Positions 46,534-56,422 of a DNA stretch of 64,000 nt are shown here, in pieces. Location of the stretch: NCBI RefSeq assembly GCF_000012945.1, contig NC_007510.1, forward strand, positions 2,108,001 through 2,172,000. Direction: 5' to 3'. This DNA comes from Burkholderia lata. GTDB lineage: Bacteria; Pseudomonadota; Gammaproteobacteria; Burkholderiales; Burkholderiaceae. A model generated the notes under the pieces. That model did no database searches. It was not told where the DNA came from and saw only the letters and a program-made list of their open reading frames with translations. A program made the translations under genes and the position numbers. Each line of letters begins with the position of its first letter. Position 1 is the stretch's first letter.

Positions 46534-47874
46534 TCAGTCGTCGCCGTCTTCGGCGGATGCAACCATCGCATTGATTAGGAATTCGGTCAAGCCTTCGACC
46601 GGTACGGTCTGCTGAACGTTCTTTTCCCCGTCTCCGCCCGCACCGCGCAGCGCTTTGACGCCCACCGTGCCGTTTGCAACCTCTTCTTCACCGAAGATCA
46701 CCGCGAACGCGGCGCCGCTTGCGTCGGCCCGTTTCATTTGCGACTTGAAGCTCGCCGGCGCGCCGTCGGCGCTGCAGTGGAAGATCACGTCGAGGCCCGT
46801 ATCGCGCAGGCGCTCGGCCGCGATGAACGCCTGTTCGCGCGCGGTCTCGCCCTGATGCACGACGTATACGTCGACGCCTTCCTGCTCGGGAGCGAGATCG
46901 TCTTCCTTCAGCAGTTCGAGGATCCGCTCGATGCCCATTGCCCAGCCGCACGCGGCGGTCGGCTTGCCGCCGAGCTGCTCGATCAGCGGATCGTAGCGGC
47001 CACCGGCTGCGACGGTGCCCTGCGCGCCGAGCTTGTCGGTCACCCACTCGAACACGGTCAGGTTGTAGTAGTCCAGGCCACGCACGAGACGCGGGTTGAT
47101 CTTGAACGGAATGTTGTTCGCGAGCAGCAGGCGCTGCAGCCCTTCGAAGTGCGCGCGCGACTCGTCGCCGAGGAAGTCGATCAGCTTCGGCGCGTTCTGC
47201 GCGATTTCCTGCAGCGCGGGGTTCTTCGTGTCGAGCACGCGCAGCGGGTTCGTATACAGGCGGCGCTTCGCATCCTCGTCGAGCACGTCGGCAAACTGCT
47301 CGAGGTACTTGATCAGTTCGACGCGATGCGCGGCACGCTCTTCGGCGAGGCCGAGCGAGTTGATCTCGAGCTTGATGCCGGTCAGGCCGAGGTCGTCCCA
47401 CAGGCGCTGGCACATCATGATGATCTCGGCATCCGCATCAGGACCCGCGAAGCCGAGCGCCTCGACGCCGACCTGGTGGAACTGGCGATAGCGGCCGCGC
47501 TGCGGACGCTCGTGACGGAACATCGGGCCGATGTACCACAGGCGCTTCGGGCCGTCGTACAGCATGTTGTGCTCGATCGACGCGCGCACGACGGCCGCGG
47601 TGTTTTCCGGGCGCATCGTCAGGTTCTCGCCGTTCAGCGCGTCGGTGAAGCTGTACATCTCTTTTTCGACGATGTCGGTGACCTCACCGATGCCGCGCGT
47701 GAAGAGCTGCGTGTGCTCGACGATCGGCGTGCGGATGTTCTGGTAACCGTATGCGCGCAGCAGCGATTTCACCGTAGCTTCGAAGAACTCCCAAAGGCCG
47801 GCATCCTGCGGAAGGATGTCGTTCATGCCCTTGACGCCGGTGAGCTTCTCGATCTTGCGTTTTTGTTCAGTCAT
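46534..47874 (-). CDS. hisS: histidyl-tRNA synthetase
   Basis: Class II aminoacyl-tRNA synthetase charging tRNA-His. The 446-residue protein has motif 1 near residue 50, motif 2 [16 protein letters not shown] near 113-128, the histidine-specific [15 protein letters not shown] near 260-274, and motif 3 with GWAMGIERI near 310. A C-terminal anticodon-binding domain is present, unlike HisZ. It starts 16 bases after the ispG stop. Confidence 0.97.
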   Translation of the reverse strand: MTEQKRKIEKLTGVKGMNDILPQDAGLWEFFEATVKSLLRAYGYQNIRTPIVEHTQLFTRGIGEVTDIVEKEMYSFTDALNGENLTMRPENTAAVVRASIEHNMLYDGPKRLWYIGPMFRHERPQRGRYRQFHQVGVEALGFAGPDADAEIIMMCQRLWDDLGLTGIKLEINSLGLAEERAAHRVELIKYLEQFADVLDEDAKRRLYTNPLRVLDTKNPALQEIAQNAPKLIDFLGDESRAHFEGLQRLLLANNIPFKINPRLVRGLDYYNLTVFEWVTDKLGAQGTVAAGGRYDPLIEQLGGKPTAACGWAMGIERILELLKEDDLAPEQEGVDVYVVHQGETAREQAFIAAERLRDTGLDVIFHCSADGAPASFKSQMKRADASGAAFAVIFGEEEVANGTVGVKALRGAGGDGEKNVQQTVPVEGLTEFLINAMVASAEDGDD

Positions 47875-47890
47875 CGTGTGTGTGGACGAA

Positions 47891-49195
47891 TTAGTTCGTG
47901 GCCTCAGCGCGGCCGTAGTTGCGTTCGACGTAGTCGCTGACGATCTGCTGGAATTCCTCGGCGATCCGCTCGCCGCGCAGCGTCTTGACCTTCTCGCCGT
48001 CGATGAAGACAGGCGCGGCCGGGTTCTCGCCCGAGCCCGGCAGGCTGATGCCGATGTTCGCGTGCTTCGATTCGCCCGGGCCGTTGACGATGCAGCCCAT
48101 CACCGCGACGTTCATTTTCTCGACGCCCGGATACTCCTTGCGCCAGGCCGGCATCTGCTCGCGCAGGTAGGTCTGGATCTGCATCGCGAGCTCCTGGAAC
48201 AGCGTGCTCGTCGTACGGCCGCAGCCCGGGCACGCGATCACCATCGGTGCGAACGAGCGCAGGCCCATCGTCTGCAGGATTTCCTGGCCGACGATCACCT
48301 CGCCCGTGCGCGACGCGCCCGGCTCCGGCGTCAGCGAGATGCGGATCGTGTCGCCGATCCCTTCCTGCAGCAGCACGCCGAGTGCAGCCGTCGACGCGAC
48401 GATGCCCTTCGAGCCCATGCCGGCCTCGGTCAGCCCGAGGTGCAGCGCGAAGCCGCAGCGGCGGCTGAGTTCGCGGTACACGGCGATCAGGTCCTGCACA
48501 CCGCTGACCTTGCACGACAGAATGATGCGGTCGCGGCCGAGGCCCAGTTCGACCGCACGCTCGGCCGAGCCGATCGCCGACTGGATCAGCGCCTCGTACA
48601 TCACGCTCTGCGCATCCCACGGCTGCGAACGCGCACCGTTCTCGTCCATCATGCGCGCGAGCAGATCCTGGTCGAGACTGCCCCAGTTCACGCCGATCCG
48701 CACCGGCTTGTCGTACTTGGCCGCGGCCTCGATCATCTGCGCGAACTGCGTATCGCGCTTCGCGCCCTGGCCGACGTTGCCCGGGTTGATCCGGTACTTC
48801 GACAGCGACTCGGCGCAGCCCGGGTAGTCACGCAGCAGCAGGTGGCCGTTGTAGTGGAAATCGCCGACGAGCGGCACGGTCACGCCCATGCGGTCGAGCT
48901 GCTCGCGGATCGCCGGTACGGCGGCCGCGGCCTCGGGCGTGTTGACCGTGATGCGCACCAGTTCGGAGCCCGCGTTCGCGAGTTCCTTGATCTGGATGGC
49001 CGTGCCGATCGCGTCGGCCGTGTCGGTATTCGTCATCGACTGCACGCGCACCGGCGCGTCGCCGCCGATCGTCACGAGTTGCCCGCCCCAGCGGACATCC
49101 ACCGCATGCGATACGCGGCGCGGCTGATGCCCGCCGAACACCGGCTCGGTTGAACAAATCTGACTGCTGCGTGGGGATTGAGCTTCGGATTGCAT
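47891..49195 (-). CDS. ispG: 4-hydroxy-3-methylbut-2-en-1-yl diphosphate synthase IspG (GcpE)
   Basis: Fe4S4 enzyme of the MEP isoprenoid pathway, converting MEcPP to HMBPP. The 434-residue protein has the TIM-barrel half starting [13 protein letters not shown] and the C-terminal cluster domain with CPGCGRT and [11 protein letters not shown]. The ATG at 49195 (MQSEAQ) is preferred; an ATG at 49207 would add four residues. The leader between rodZ and ispG contains two strong hairpins (49217-49237 and 49247-49303), one of them only 22 bases from this start. Confidence 0.95.
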   Translation of the reverse strand: MQSEAQSPRSSQICSTEPVFGGHQPRRVSHAVDVRWGGQLVTIGGDAPVRVQSMTNTDTADAIGTAIQIKELANAGSELVRITVNTPEAAAAVPAIREQLDRMGVTVPLVGDFHYNGHLLLRDYPGCAESLSKYRINPGNVGQGAKRDTQFAQMIEAAAKYDKPVRIGVNWGSLDQDLLARMMDENGARSQPWDAQSVMYEALIQSAIGSAERAVELGLGRDRIILSCKVSGVQDLIAVYRELSRRCGFALHLGLTEAGMGSKGIVASTAALGVLLQEGIGDTIRISLTPEPGASRTGEVIVGQEILQTMGLRSFAPMVIACPGCGRTTSTLFQELAMQIQTYLREQMPAWRKEYPGVEKMNVAVMGCIVNGPGESKHANIGISLPGSGENPAAPVFIDGEKVKTLRGERIAEEFQQIVSDYVERNYGRAEATN

Positions 49196-49216
49196 CGATA
49201 GATCCATTTACGCGGA

Positions 49217-49237
49217 ATGCGCCGCGACGCGGCGCAT
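49217..49237. promoter_or_regulatory. hairpin just before the ispG start
   Basis: Perfect 9-bp arms ATGCGCCGC (49217-49225) and GCGGCGCAT (49229-49237) around 3 bases, ending 10-22 bases before the possible ispG starts. It could occlude the ribosome-binding region. Confidence 0.55.
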
Positions 49238-49243
49238 GAATTG

Positions 49244-49303
49244 AAAAAGCGCCGTGTCCTCACGGCCTGTCGATATCGACGACAGGCCTTCGCCACGGCG
49301 CTT
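49244..49303 (-). terminator. compound terminator/attenuator between rodZ and ispG
   Basis: Outer arms AAGCGCCGTG (49247-49256) and CACGGCGCTT (49294-49303) enclose inner arms GGCCTGTC (49264-49271) and GACAGGCC (49281-49288). On the minus strand the structure begins 4 bases after the rodZ stop and is followed by TTTTT (49248-49244). Confidence 0.75.
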
Positions 49304-49307
49304 GACG

Positions 49308-50336
49308 TCAGGGCAACGTGAACCGCGCCACATTACCCCGCGCTGCCGAATATTTTGCCGGATCGACAGGTTTTCCGTCGAACGCGATCGCGTCGAGGCC
49401 CGCCTTGTTGCCGATCGTGACCTTGAACGGGCCTTCGCCAGCGACCTGCTTCGCCTCGCTGCTGTGCACCAGCCCGGAGAACAGCTCCTTGCCGTTCTTG
49501 TCGCGCACGCTGAACCAGCTGTCCTGCTTGACCTTCAGTTCCACCATCGACTGGCCGGCCGCGACCACGACGCTCGCCGGCTGTGCCGGTGCGGCGGCGC
49601 TGGCCGCCGTCGTTGCCACGACGGGCTGCGAAGCCGCCGCCGTCACGACCGGCGCCACGGGCGCAGGCGCCCGAACAGCCGATGCAACTGCCGGCGCCGG
49701 CGCTGCAGACGCAACAGCCGGGGCCGGAACCTCATTCGCGACCACGGCAGACGCACCACCCGAAGCCGCCTCTTCGACGGATGACGACGATGCTGCCGCC
49801 GGCACGCTCGCGGCCGACGCATGCTCCGCGTCGCCGCTCTTGAAGCGCGCGAGCAGGCTCGACGAATCGCCGCCAGTGTGCCACATCAGTACCGCAACCA
49901 CCGCGACGACGACGATCCCCGTGCCCCACAGCCACGGGTGATGGCGCGACGATCCGCCCAGCGGAATCGACACGCGGCCGCGCGGCAGATCCGTCCCCGA
50001 CGACGCGGGCATCGACAGGTCGACTTCCGGCACCCCGCGCTCACGGCGCAACGCCTGCGCGAACGGTTCCGGATCAACGCCGAGCATCTTCGCGTAGCTG
50101 CGCACGACGCCGAGCGCGAACGTCACGCCGGGCAAATGGCTGATGTCACCGGCCTCGAGCGCCCGAAGCTTCTGCGGTGCGACCTTGAGTCGCGCCGACA
50201 CGTCGTCGACGGTCCAACCCCTTGTCTCCCGAAGCTGCGCCAGTCGGCTGCCGACTGCCGCAAGCGATTCCAACCCTGCCGGTGCCGGCTTCGCGCCATT
50301 CGTCTCTGCGCCGTTAGACGGCTGCGGCTCACTCAT
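49308..50336 (-). CDS. rodZ: cytoskeleton protein RodZ
   Basis: Bitopic membrane protein linking MreB filaments to the cell-wall elongation machinery. The 342-residue protein has an N-terminal helix-turn-helix domain (VGSRLAQLRETRGWTVDDVSARLKVAPQKLRALEAGD, about residues 28-64), a basic juxtamembrane segment, one transmembrane helix at about residues 137-153 (LWGTGIVVVAVVAVLMW), a long Ala/Pro/Val-rich periplasmic linker, and the C-terminal beta domain DUF4115 (QDSWFSVRDKNGKELFSGLV). It lies 166 bases downstream of rlmN, which allows a promoter between them. Confidence 0.93.
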   Translation of the reverse strand: MSEPQPSNGAETNGAKPAPAGLESLAAVGSRLAQLRETRGWTVDDVSARLKVAPQKLRALEAGDISHLPGVTFALGVVRSYAKMLGVDPEPFAQALRRERGVPEVDLSMPASSGTDLPRGRVSIPLGGSSRHHPWLWGTGIVVVAVVAVLMWHTGGDSSSLLARFKSGDAEHASAASVPAAASSSSVEEAASGGASAVVANEVPAPAVASAAPAPAVASAVRAPAPVAPVVTAAASQPVVATTAASAAAPAQPASVVVAAGQSMVELKVKQDSWFSVRDKNGKELFSGLVHSSEAKQVAGEGPFKVTIGNKAGLDAIAFDGKPVDPAKYSAARGNVARFTLP

Positions 50337-50502
50337 CCTTGTCCTCGCGTCGATTCTTCTTCACTGGCGGGCCGCCGCCGGTTCCCGCCGGCCGGCACCC
50401 GCAACTGTCCATACCATGCGCGACGCCGAGGCGCCGCGACCGATCGCTATTCGCGTGTTGTACCGCTTAAAGGTCCCCAGCATCCCCGGCTAGGCGTCCC
50501 CG

Positions 50503-51642
50503 TCAAATCGCCCGAACTTCGATGATTTTTCCTGCTGCGCCCGTACGTTCCGCGAGGCGCGTGCGGTCCTTCACTGCGCCGGCCAACTGGCCGCACGCGG
50601 CATCGATGTCGTCGCCGCGCGTCTTGCGCACGGTCGTGACGACACCCGCGTCGATGAGGACCTGTGCAAAACGCTTGATCTGCTCCGGCTTCGAGCGGAT
50701 GAGGCCCGATTCCGGAAACGGATTGAACGGGATCAGATTGAACTTGCACGGCACGTCGCGCGTGACGGCCAGCAGTTCGCGCGCATGCGCTTCGGTGTCG
50801 TTGACGCCGTCCAGCATGCAGTATTCGAAAGTAATGAAGTCGCGCGGCGCGACTTTCAGATAACGCTGGCAAGCCGCCATCAGCTCGCGCAGCGGATACT
50901 TCTTGTTGAGCGGCACCAGCTCGTCGCGCAGCGGATCGTTCGGCGCGTGCAGCGAAACGGCCAGCGCGACCGGCAGCTCGGCACCGAGGCGGTCCATCAT
51001 CGGCACCACGCCGGACGTCGACAGCGTCACGCGGCGGCGCGACAGGCCGTACGCGTTGTCGTCGAGCATCAGCCGCATCGCCGGCACGACCGCGCTGTAA
51101 TTCAGCAGCGGTTCGCCCATGCCCATCATCACCACGTTGGTGACGACCCGTTCGGCCTTGCCGTTCGGGCCGGGCGCGCGGCCCAGTGACGCTCGCAATG
51201 CAAATTCGGCCATCCGTAGCTGGCCGATGATTTCGGCTGTCGACAGATTGCGGGAAAAGCCCTGCTTGCCCGTCGAACAGAAGCGGCAGTTGACCGCACA
51301 TCCGGCCTGCGACGACACGCACAGCGTGCCGCGCGTCTCCTCCGGGATGAACACGGTTTCGACCGCATTGCCGTTTCCGACGTCGATCAGCCACTTGCGC
51401 GTGCCGTCGGTGGAAACGTGATCGCTGGCGATCTCGGGCATGCCGATCGACGCGCGGCCCTTGAGTTTCTCTCTCAAGGACTTCGCGAGATCGGTCATGC
51501 CGTCGAAGTCGCCAGCGTTGTACTGATGGATCCAGCGCTGCAACTGCTTGGCGCGGAACGGCTTCTCGCCGAGGCTGCCGCAGTACGCGACGAGACCCTC
51601 GGCATCGAAGTCGAGAAGATTGACGGTAGTTTCGCTCGTCAT
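50503..51642 (-). CDS. rlmN: dual-specificity RNA methyltransferase RlmN
   Basis: Radical-SAM enzyme that methylates C2 of A2503 in 23S rRNA and A37 in some tRNAs. The 379-residue protein has the cluster motif CAVNCRFC near residues 112-119. The two catalytic cysteines are a C-terminal one in AACGQLAG and the Cys of FEYCMLDG or another nearby, and the SAM-binding [10 protein letters not shown] is present. The start [17 protein letters not shown] is typical. It lies 55 bases after ndk on the same strand. Confidence 0.96.
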   Translation of the reverse strand: MTSETTVNLLDFDAEGLVAYCGSLGEKPFRAKQLQRWIHQYNAGDFDGMTDLAKSLREKLKGRASIGMPEIASDHVSTDGTRKWLIDVGNGNAVETVFIPEETRGTLCVSSQAGCAVNCRFCSTGKQGFSRNLSTAEIIGQLRMAEFALRASLGRAPGPNGKAERVVTNVVMMGMGEPLLNYSAVVPAMRLMLDDNAYGLSRRRVTLSTSGVVPMMDRLGAELPVALAVSLHAPNDPLRDELVPLNKKYPLRELMAACQRYLKVAPRDFITFEYCMLDGVNDTEAHARELLAVTRDVPCKFNLIPFNPFPESGLIRSKPEQIKRFAQVLIDAGVVTTVRKTRGDDIDAACGQLAGAVKDRTRLAERTGAAGKIIEVRAI

Positions 51643-51697
51643 GATGTGCTGCCTTGCCGCGTGCGCTGAATCCTGCCTACTTGCTGCCAGCCAGGGC

Positions 51698-52123
51698 TTA
51701 GCGCGAGTAAACGTTCATTTCCGGGAAGAAGAACGCGACTTCGACCGCTGCCGTTTCAGCAGCGTCCGAGCCGTGCACGGCGTTCGCGTCGATGCTGTCG
51801 GCGAAGTCGGCGCGGATCGTGCCCTTTTCTGCCTTCTTCGGATCCGTTGCGCCCATCAGGTCGCGGTTCTTCAGGATCGCGCCTTCACCTTCCAGAACCT
51901 GGATCATCACCGGGCCCGAGATCATGAAATCGACGAGGTCCTTGAAGAACGGACGCGCTGCGTGAACCGCGTAGAACTTCTCTGCGTCAGCACGCGACAG
52001 GTGTGCCATGCGCGATGCGACGATCTTCAGGCCGGCGCCTTCGAAACGGCTGTAGATCTGGCCGATCACGTTCTTTGCCACCGCATCCGGCTTGATGATC
52101 GACAGGGTGCGCTCGATTGCCAT
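51698..52123 (-). CDS. ndk: nucleoside diphosphate kinase
   Basis: Balances nucleoside triphosphate pools by phosphate transfer through a phosphohistidine. The 141-residue protein has the active-site block with His in [12 protein letters not shown] near residues 114-125, and [12 protein letters not shown] at the N-terminus. GGAG lies 5 bases before the ATG at 52123. It is the first gene of the long minus-strand housekeeping series, with a candidate extended -10 promoter at 52170-52178. Confidence 0.97.
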
Positions 52124-52169
52124 AAAAACTCCAAAAAATTAAGAAGTTACAGGTTCAAATGAATCCGCT

Positions 52170-52178
52170 ATTGTAGCA
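52170..52178 (-). promoter_or_regulatory. extended -10 promoter element of ndk
   Basis: TGCTACAAT on the minus strand (TGn plus TACAAT), placing transcription about 40 bases upstream of the ndk ATG. The -35 region is poor, as is usual for extended -10 promoters. Upstream, 52200-52226 holds an imperfect inverted repeat GAACCCTT/AAAGGTTC. Confidence 0.5.
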
Positions 52179-52372
52179 CGATCCCGTGTATCATTGCGAT
52201 TGAACCCTTACACGCATGAAAGGTTCAGAATCCAAATGTTTTGTGCCGCCCGGCCATTGAAACCTCCCGGCACGGAACGTATCTTAGCCATAGCTGCTCC
52301 GGTTTGCTGCGCCGCACACCGCGTGTGCCGAACCGGCCCCGAACGCCCATGCGTTCAATGTTAGGAGAAACC

Positions 52373-53071
52373 ATGAACGACTATCCGTACAATTTCGGCC
52401 GCGGCGGTTCCGTCAGCACCGCCGAGGTTCGCAACCGCGTGCTGCGGAACACGTACTGGCTGCTCGCGCTGTCGATGGTGCCGACTGTGCTGGGCGCCTG
52501 GGTCGGCGTCGCGACGGGCTTCTCGCTGTTCGCGGCCACGAGCCCGATGATGAGCCTGCTCGCGTTCTTCGCGATCGCGTTCGGCTTCATGTTCGCGATC
52601 GAGCGGACCAAAAACAGCTCGGTCGGCGTGTTCGTGCTGCTCGGCTTCACGTTCTTCATGGGCCTGATGCTGTCGCGGCTGCTGAGCTTCATCCTCGGCT
52701 TCTCGAACGGCCCGTCGCTGATCATGCTCGCGTTCGGCGGCACCGGCATCATCTTCGCCACGATGGCAACGATCGCCACCGTCAGCAAGCGCGACTTCTC
52801 GGGGCTCGGCAAGTGGCTGTTCATGGGCGTGATCGTGATCCTGCTCGCATCGGTCGCGAACATCTTCCTGCAACTCCCGGCGCTGATGCTCACCGTGTCG
52901 GTGCTCGCGATCGCGATCTTCTCCGCCTACATGCTGTTCGACGTCCAGCGCGTCGTGAACGGCGGCGAGACGAACTACATCTCGGCCACGCTCGCGATCT
53001 ACCTCGACCTGTACAACGTGTTCACGAACCTGCTCGCGCTGCTCGGCATCTTCGGCGGCAACCGCAACTGA
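52373..53071 (+). CDS. BAX inhibitor-1 / YccA family membrane protein
   Basis: A 232-residue inner-membrane protein with seven hydrophobic helices and the BI-1-like C-terminal pattern FDVQRVVNGGETNYISATLAIYLDLYNVFTNLL. Bacterial homologues such as E. coli YccA are FtsH substrates that modulate FtsH proteolysis; others conduct calcium in a pH-dependent way. The ATG at 52373 has TTAGGAGAAACC upstream. It is divergent from ndk, and the same window encodes HflK and HflC, the other FtsH modulators. Confidence 0.9.
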   Translation: MNDYPYNFGRGGSVSTAEVRNRVLRNTYWLLALSMVPTVLGAWVGVATGFSLFAATSPMMSLLAFFAIAFGFMFAIERTKNSSVGVFVLLGFTFFMGLMLSRLLSFILGFSNGPSLIMLAFGGTGIIFATMATIATVSKRDFSGLGKWLFMGVIVILLASVANIFLQLPALMLTVSVLAIAIFSAYMLFDVQRVVNGGETNYISATLAIYLDLYNVFTNLLALLGIFGGNRN

Positions 53072-53089
53072 CGTTCGTCTCACCCCATG

Positions 53090-53118
53090 AAAAAACCGGC
53101 CCGCGGGCCGGTTTTTTT
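53090..53118. terminator. bidirectional intrinsic terminator between the BI-1 gene and rlmD
   Basis: A6, CCGGCCC (53096-53102), GC, GGGCCGG (53105-53111), T7. The stem centre CCGCGG can open to a 4-base loop. It serves both convergent genes. Confidence 0.92.
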
Positions 53119-53135
53119 ACGTCCGCCGCTTGGGC

Positions 53136-54533
53136 TCAGTCGCGCTCGAACAGTGCGATCGATTCGACGTGCGACGTATTCGGGAACATGTTCACGACAC
53201 CGGCGCCCTTCAGGCGGTAGCCGGCCTCGTGCACGAGCAGGCCCGCATCGCGCGCGAGCGTCGACGGGTTGCACGACACGTAGACGATGCGCTTCGGCAG
53301 CGGGCCTTCACCGCTCTGCGCGATCTCGGCCAGCGCCTTCGACACCGCGAGCGCGCCTTCGCGCGGTGGGTCGATCAGGAACTTGTCGAATGCGCCGAGC
53401 GCGCGGATGTCGTCGCCCGTCACTTCGAACAGGTTACGGCACGCGAACGTCGTGTGGCCGTCGACACCGTTCTCGCGCGCGTTCGCCAGCGCGCGCGTCG
53501 TCAGCGTGTCACTGCCTTCGATGCCCATCACCTCGCGCGACAGCCGCGCGAGCGGCAGCGTGAAGTTGCCGATCCCGCAGAACAGGTCGAGCACGCGGTC
53601 GTCGCGCGACGGCGCGAGCAGACGCAGCGCGCGGCCTACCAGCACGCGGTTGATCTGGTGGTTGACCTGCGTGAAGTCGGTCGGCTTGAACGGCATGCGG
53701 ATGCCGAATTCCGGCAGCGTGTAGTCGAGCGACACGTCCAGCGGATAGAACGGCGCCACCGTGTCCGGACCTTTCGGCTGCAGCCAGAACTGCACTTTAT
53801 GCTCGTCAGCGAACGCGCGCAGCAGCGCTTCGTCGTCCGCGTTGATCGGCTCCAGCACGCGCAGCACGAGCGCCGTAACTTCCGAACCGACCGCGAGTTC
53901 GATCTGCGGCATCCGATCGCGGATCGACAGCCCCTCGACGAGCCGGCGCAGCGGCACGAGCATCGCCGACACGTGCGGCGGCAGCACTTCGCAGCTCGTC
54001 ATGTCGGCGACGTAGCTGCTCTTCTTCTCGTGGAACCCGACCAGCACGCCGCCCTTCTTCGCGACGTTGCGCACGGTCAGGCGCGCGCGGTAGCGATAGC
54101 CCCACGACGGGCCGTGGATCGGCGCGAACATCGTTTCCGCACGCAGCTTCGCCAGGTGCCAAAGGTTGTCTTCGAGCACGCGCTGCTTGACCGCCACCTG
54201 TGCACGCATGTCGAGGTGCTGCATCGAGCAACCGCCGCAGGTGCCGAAGAACGCGCATTTCGGCTTCGTGCGCATCACGCTCGGGCGCAGAATGTCGACA
54301 ACCGTCGCCTGCTCGTAGCTTGGCTTGCGGCGGAAGCTCGAATAGGTCACGCGCTCGCCCGGCAGCGCGCCTTCGACGAAGATGACCTTGCCAGGCTCGC
54401 CGTCCTCGGTGATCGTGCGACCGACACCGCGCGCTTCCATGTCGAGCGATTCGATCTCGAGAACCGGGGCGGGCCCGGGCGCGACGGGCGCATTTCTTGA
54501 TTTGCGCGCAGAAGTGGGGACGGCTTCGGACAC
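53136..54533 (-). CDS. rlmD: 23S rRNA (uracil-1939-C5)-methyltransferase RlmD
   Basis: Methylates U1939 of 23S rRNA using SAM. The 465-residue protein has an N-terminal TRAM domain ([17 protein letters not shown]), Fe-S cysteines in [18 protein letters not shown] plus another in TSCEVLP, the SAM motif [15 protein letters not shown], and the catalytic Cys in [13 protein letters not shown]. The start is a GTG at 54533 with AGGA 7 bases upstream, giving MSEAVPTSA; no ATG suits the family. It is divergent from the EEP-family gene. Confidence 0.92.
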   Translation of the reverse strand: MSEAVPTSARKSRNAPVAPGPAPVLEIESLDMEARGVGRTITEDGEPGKVIFVEGALPGERVTYSSFRRKPSYEQATVVDILRPSVMRTKPKCAFFGTCGGCSMQHLDMRAQVAVKQRVLEDNLWHLAKLRAETMFAPIHGPSWGYRYRARLTVRNVAKKGGVLVGFHEKKSSYVADMTSCEVLPPHVSAMLVPLRRLVEGLSIRDRMPQIELAVGSEVTALVLRVLEPINADDEALLRAFADEHKVQFWLQPKGPDTVAPFYPLDVSLDYTLPEFGIRMPFKPTDFTQVNHQINRVLVGRALRLLAPSRDDRVLDLFCGIGNFTLPLARLSREVMGIEGSDTLTTRALANARENGVDGHTTFACRNLFEVTGDDIRALGAFDKFLIDPPREGALAVSKALAEIAQSGEGPLPKRIVYVSCNPSTLARDAGLLVHEAGYRLKGAGVVNMFPNTSHVESIALFERD

Positions 54534-54754
54534 CAGCTTTTCCTGACAAACGTTGAAGAAGGCGAGATTGTAGACGACGCAGGCCCGCATCGCCCGCTTT
54601 GCATGCGGCAAGCGTCGATACTTGAGCATAGACGGCCCGACATTGCGCCGGAGCGGCCACACAGGCGGCCGAGGAGCACCGCGACCGGGTGTTCCCGTGG
54701 AGCCGATCCGGGAGCGTCCCTCGACCCGAAACCCGCCCGACAGGAGATTCAACC

Positions 54755-55609
54755 TTGCGACTGATCGACTGGAACATCCAATGGGGTCGGGACGCGGACG
54801 GCGCCGTCGATCTTCCGCGCACCGTCGCGGCGATCCGCGCGCTCGGCGACTTCGACGTGCTGTGCCTGCAGGAGGTCACGCGCGGCTTCGGCGCACTGCC
54901 CGGCCGGCCCGGTGCCGACCAGTTCGCCGAACTCGCGGCGCTGCTGCCCGGATATGCGATCGTCGAAGCGATCGGTGCCGACTTGCCACCGATCGAAACC
55001 GGCGCACCGCGCCGTCAGTTTGGCAATGCGATCGCGACGCGGCTGCCGGTCGGGCGCGTGCTCCGCCAGTTGCTGCCGTGGCCGGCCGACGCCGGCGCGC
55101 CGTCGATGCCGCGTATCGCGCTCGACGTCGAGTTGCAGGCGCCCTTCGGGCCGCTGCGGGTGGTCACCACGCATCTGGAATATTATTCGGCGCGCCAGCG
55201 GCTCGCCCAGGTCGACGCACTGCGCGACCGGCACCGCGAGGCCTGCGCGCATGCGGCACGACCGGCGCCTGCAGAAACCGCCGAGGGGCCGTTCAGCGCG
55301 ACCGGCCAGCCGTGCGATGCGATCGTCTGCGGCGACTTCAACAGCGCGTTCGGCAGCGAGGCCTATCGCCGATTCATGGAGCCGATCGCAGACGCGCCGC
55401 GCTTTGTCGACGCATGGGTCGCACGGCACCCGGGCCGCACGCCGCCGCCGACGGCCGGTGTCTACGACACGGTGCAATGGTCGGAGGGGCCGCTCGCATG
55501 CGACTTCGTGTTCGTGACCGATACGCTGCTGCCGCGCGTTACGCGCTGCGAGATCGACGGCGATGTGCGCGCGTCGGATCACCAGCCCGTGCTGCTCGAA
55601 CTGGCATGA
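54755..55609 (+). CDS. endonuclease/exonuclease/phosphatase (EEP) family protein
   Basis: A 284-residue Mg-dependent phosphohydrolase of the DNase I-like fold. Motifs include [10 protein letters not shown] at the start, CLQEVTRG with the metal-binding Glu, [27 protein letters not shown], and the terminal [10 protein letters not shown] with the catalytic Asp-His pair. The substrate may be DNA, a phospholipid or a sugar phosphate; it cannot be told. The start is a TTG at 54755 with AGGAG 8 bases upstream; the longer ATG at 54689 lacks such a site. It is convergent with the exonuclease gene, 33 bases apart. Confidence 0.85.
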   Translation: MRLIDWNIQWGRDADGAVDLPRTVAAIRALGDFDVLCLQEVTRGFGALPGRPGADQFAELAALLPGYAIVEAIGADLPPIETGAPRRQFGNAIATRLPVGRVLRQLLPWPADAGAPSMPRIALDVELQAPFGPLRVVTTHLEYYSARQRLAQVDALRDRHREACAHAARPAPAETAEGPFSATGQPCDAIVCGDFNSAFGSEAYRRFMEPIADAPRFVDAWVARHPGRTPPPTAGVYDTVQWSEGPLACDFVFVTDTLLPRVTRCEIDGDVRASDHQPVLLELA

Positions 55610-55642
55610 TCGCGCCACCGGCCGTGGGACACCGCGCCCGCG

Positions 55643-56419
55643 CTACGCGTCGAAACCGGCCAGGTATTCGGCCCAGTGCGACGCAGGCTCCTGCGCGAGC
55701 GAGTTCTTCACGAGCAGGATCTCGTCCGCATACTCGCTCGGCGTCAGGCCGCCGCGCATCAACTGGAACCGGCAATACAGCAGGTAGGTATTGACGACGT
55801 CGGTTTCGCAATAGTTGCGGATTTCCTCGATCCGACCGGCCTGGAACGCCGGCCACACCTGGCTGCCGTCCATCCCGAGCTTGCCCGGAAAGCCGCACAT
55901 CTTCGCGAGCGCGTCGAGCGGCGCATTCGCACGCGCCTGATACATCGCGAGCACATCCATCAGGTCGGTATGCCGCGAGTGGTAGCGCGAGATGTAGTTG
56001 TTCCACTTGAAATCGCGGTCGTCCTCGCCGAGATCCCAGTAACGGGACGCGGGGACGCCGTGCACGAGCGCGCGGTAATGGAGCACCGGCAGATCGAAGC
56101 CGCCACCGTTCCACGACACGAGCTGCGGCGTGTATTTCTCGATCACGCGGTAGAACGACTGGATCAGCGTCGCTTCGTTGTCCTGCGGCGTGCCGAGCGA
56201 GCGCACGCGAAACCCGTTGTTGTCGCGAAACACGCACGAGATCGCCGCGATGCGCTGCAGGTGGTGCGGCAGGAAATCGCTGCCGGTCTTCTCGCGGCGG
56301 GCGGCGAACGCATGTTCGGCCACCGCGGCATCGTCGAGCGTCGCGGGCAGGTCTTCCAGACGGCGAATGCCGTCGACATCGGGAATGGTCTCGATGTCAA
56401 AAACAAGAATCGGAGTCAT
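55643..56419 (-). CDS. predicted 3'-5' exonuclease, PolB-like DEDDy type
   Basis: A 258-residue stand-alone exonuclease domain related to the proofreading domain of family B polymerases (PF10108-type). The DEDDy residues are visible: LVFDIETIPD (Asp8, Glu10), SWNGGGFDLPVL (Asp), and CETDVVNTYLLY with the C-terminal Asp. Its role is presumably DNA or RNA trimming or repair. It starts 3 bases after the rpoS stop, so it is translated from the rpoS message and would be expressed with the stationary-phase sigma factor. Confidence 0.85.
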   Translation of the reverse strand: MTPILVFDIETIPDVDGIRRLEDLPATLDDAAVAEHAFAARREKTGSDFLPHHLQRIAAISCVFRDNNGFRVRSLGTPQDNEATLIQSFYRVIEKYTPQLVSWNGGGFDLPVLHYRALVHGVPASRYWDLGEDDRDFKWNNYISRYHSRHTDLMDVLAMYQARANAPLDALAKMCGFPGKLGMDGSQVWPAFQAGRIEEIRNYCETDVVNTYLLYCRFQLMRGGLTPSEYADEILLVKNSLAQEPASHWAEYLAGFDA

Positions 56420-56422
56420 CAG

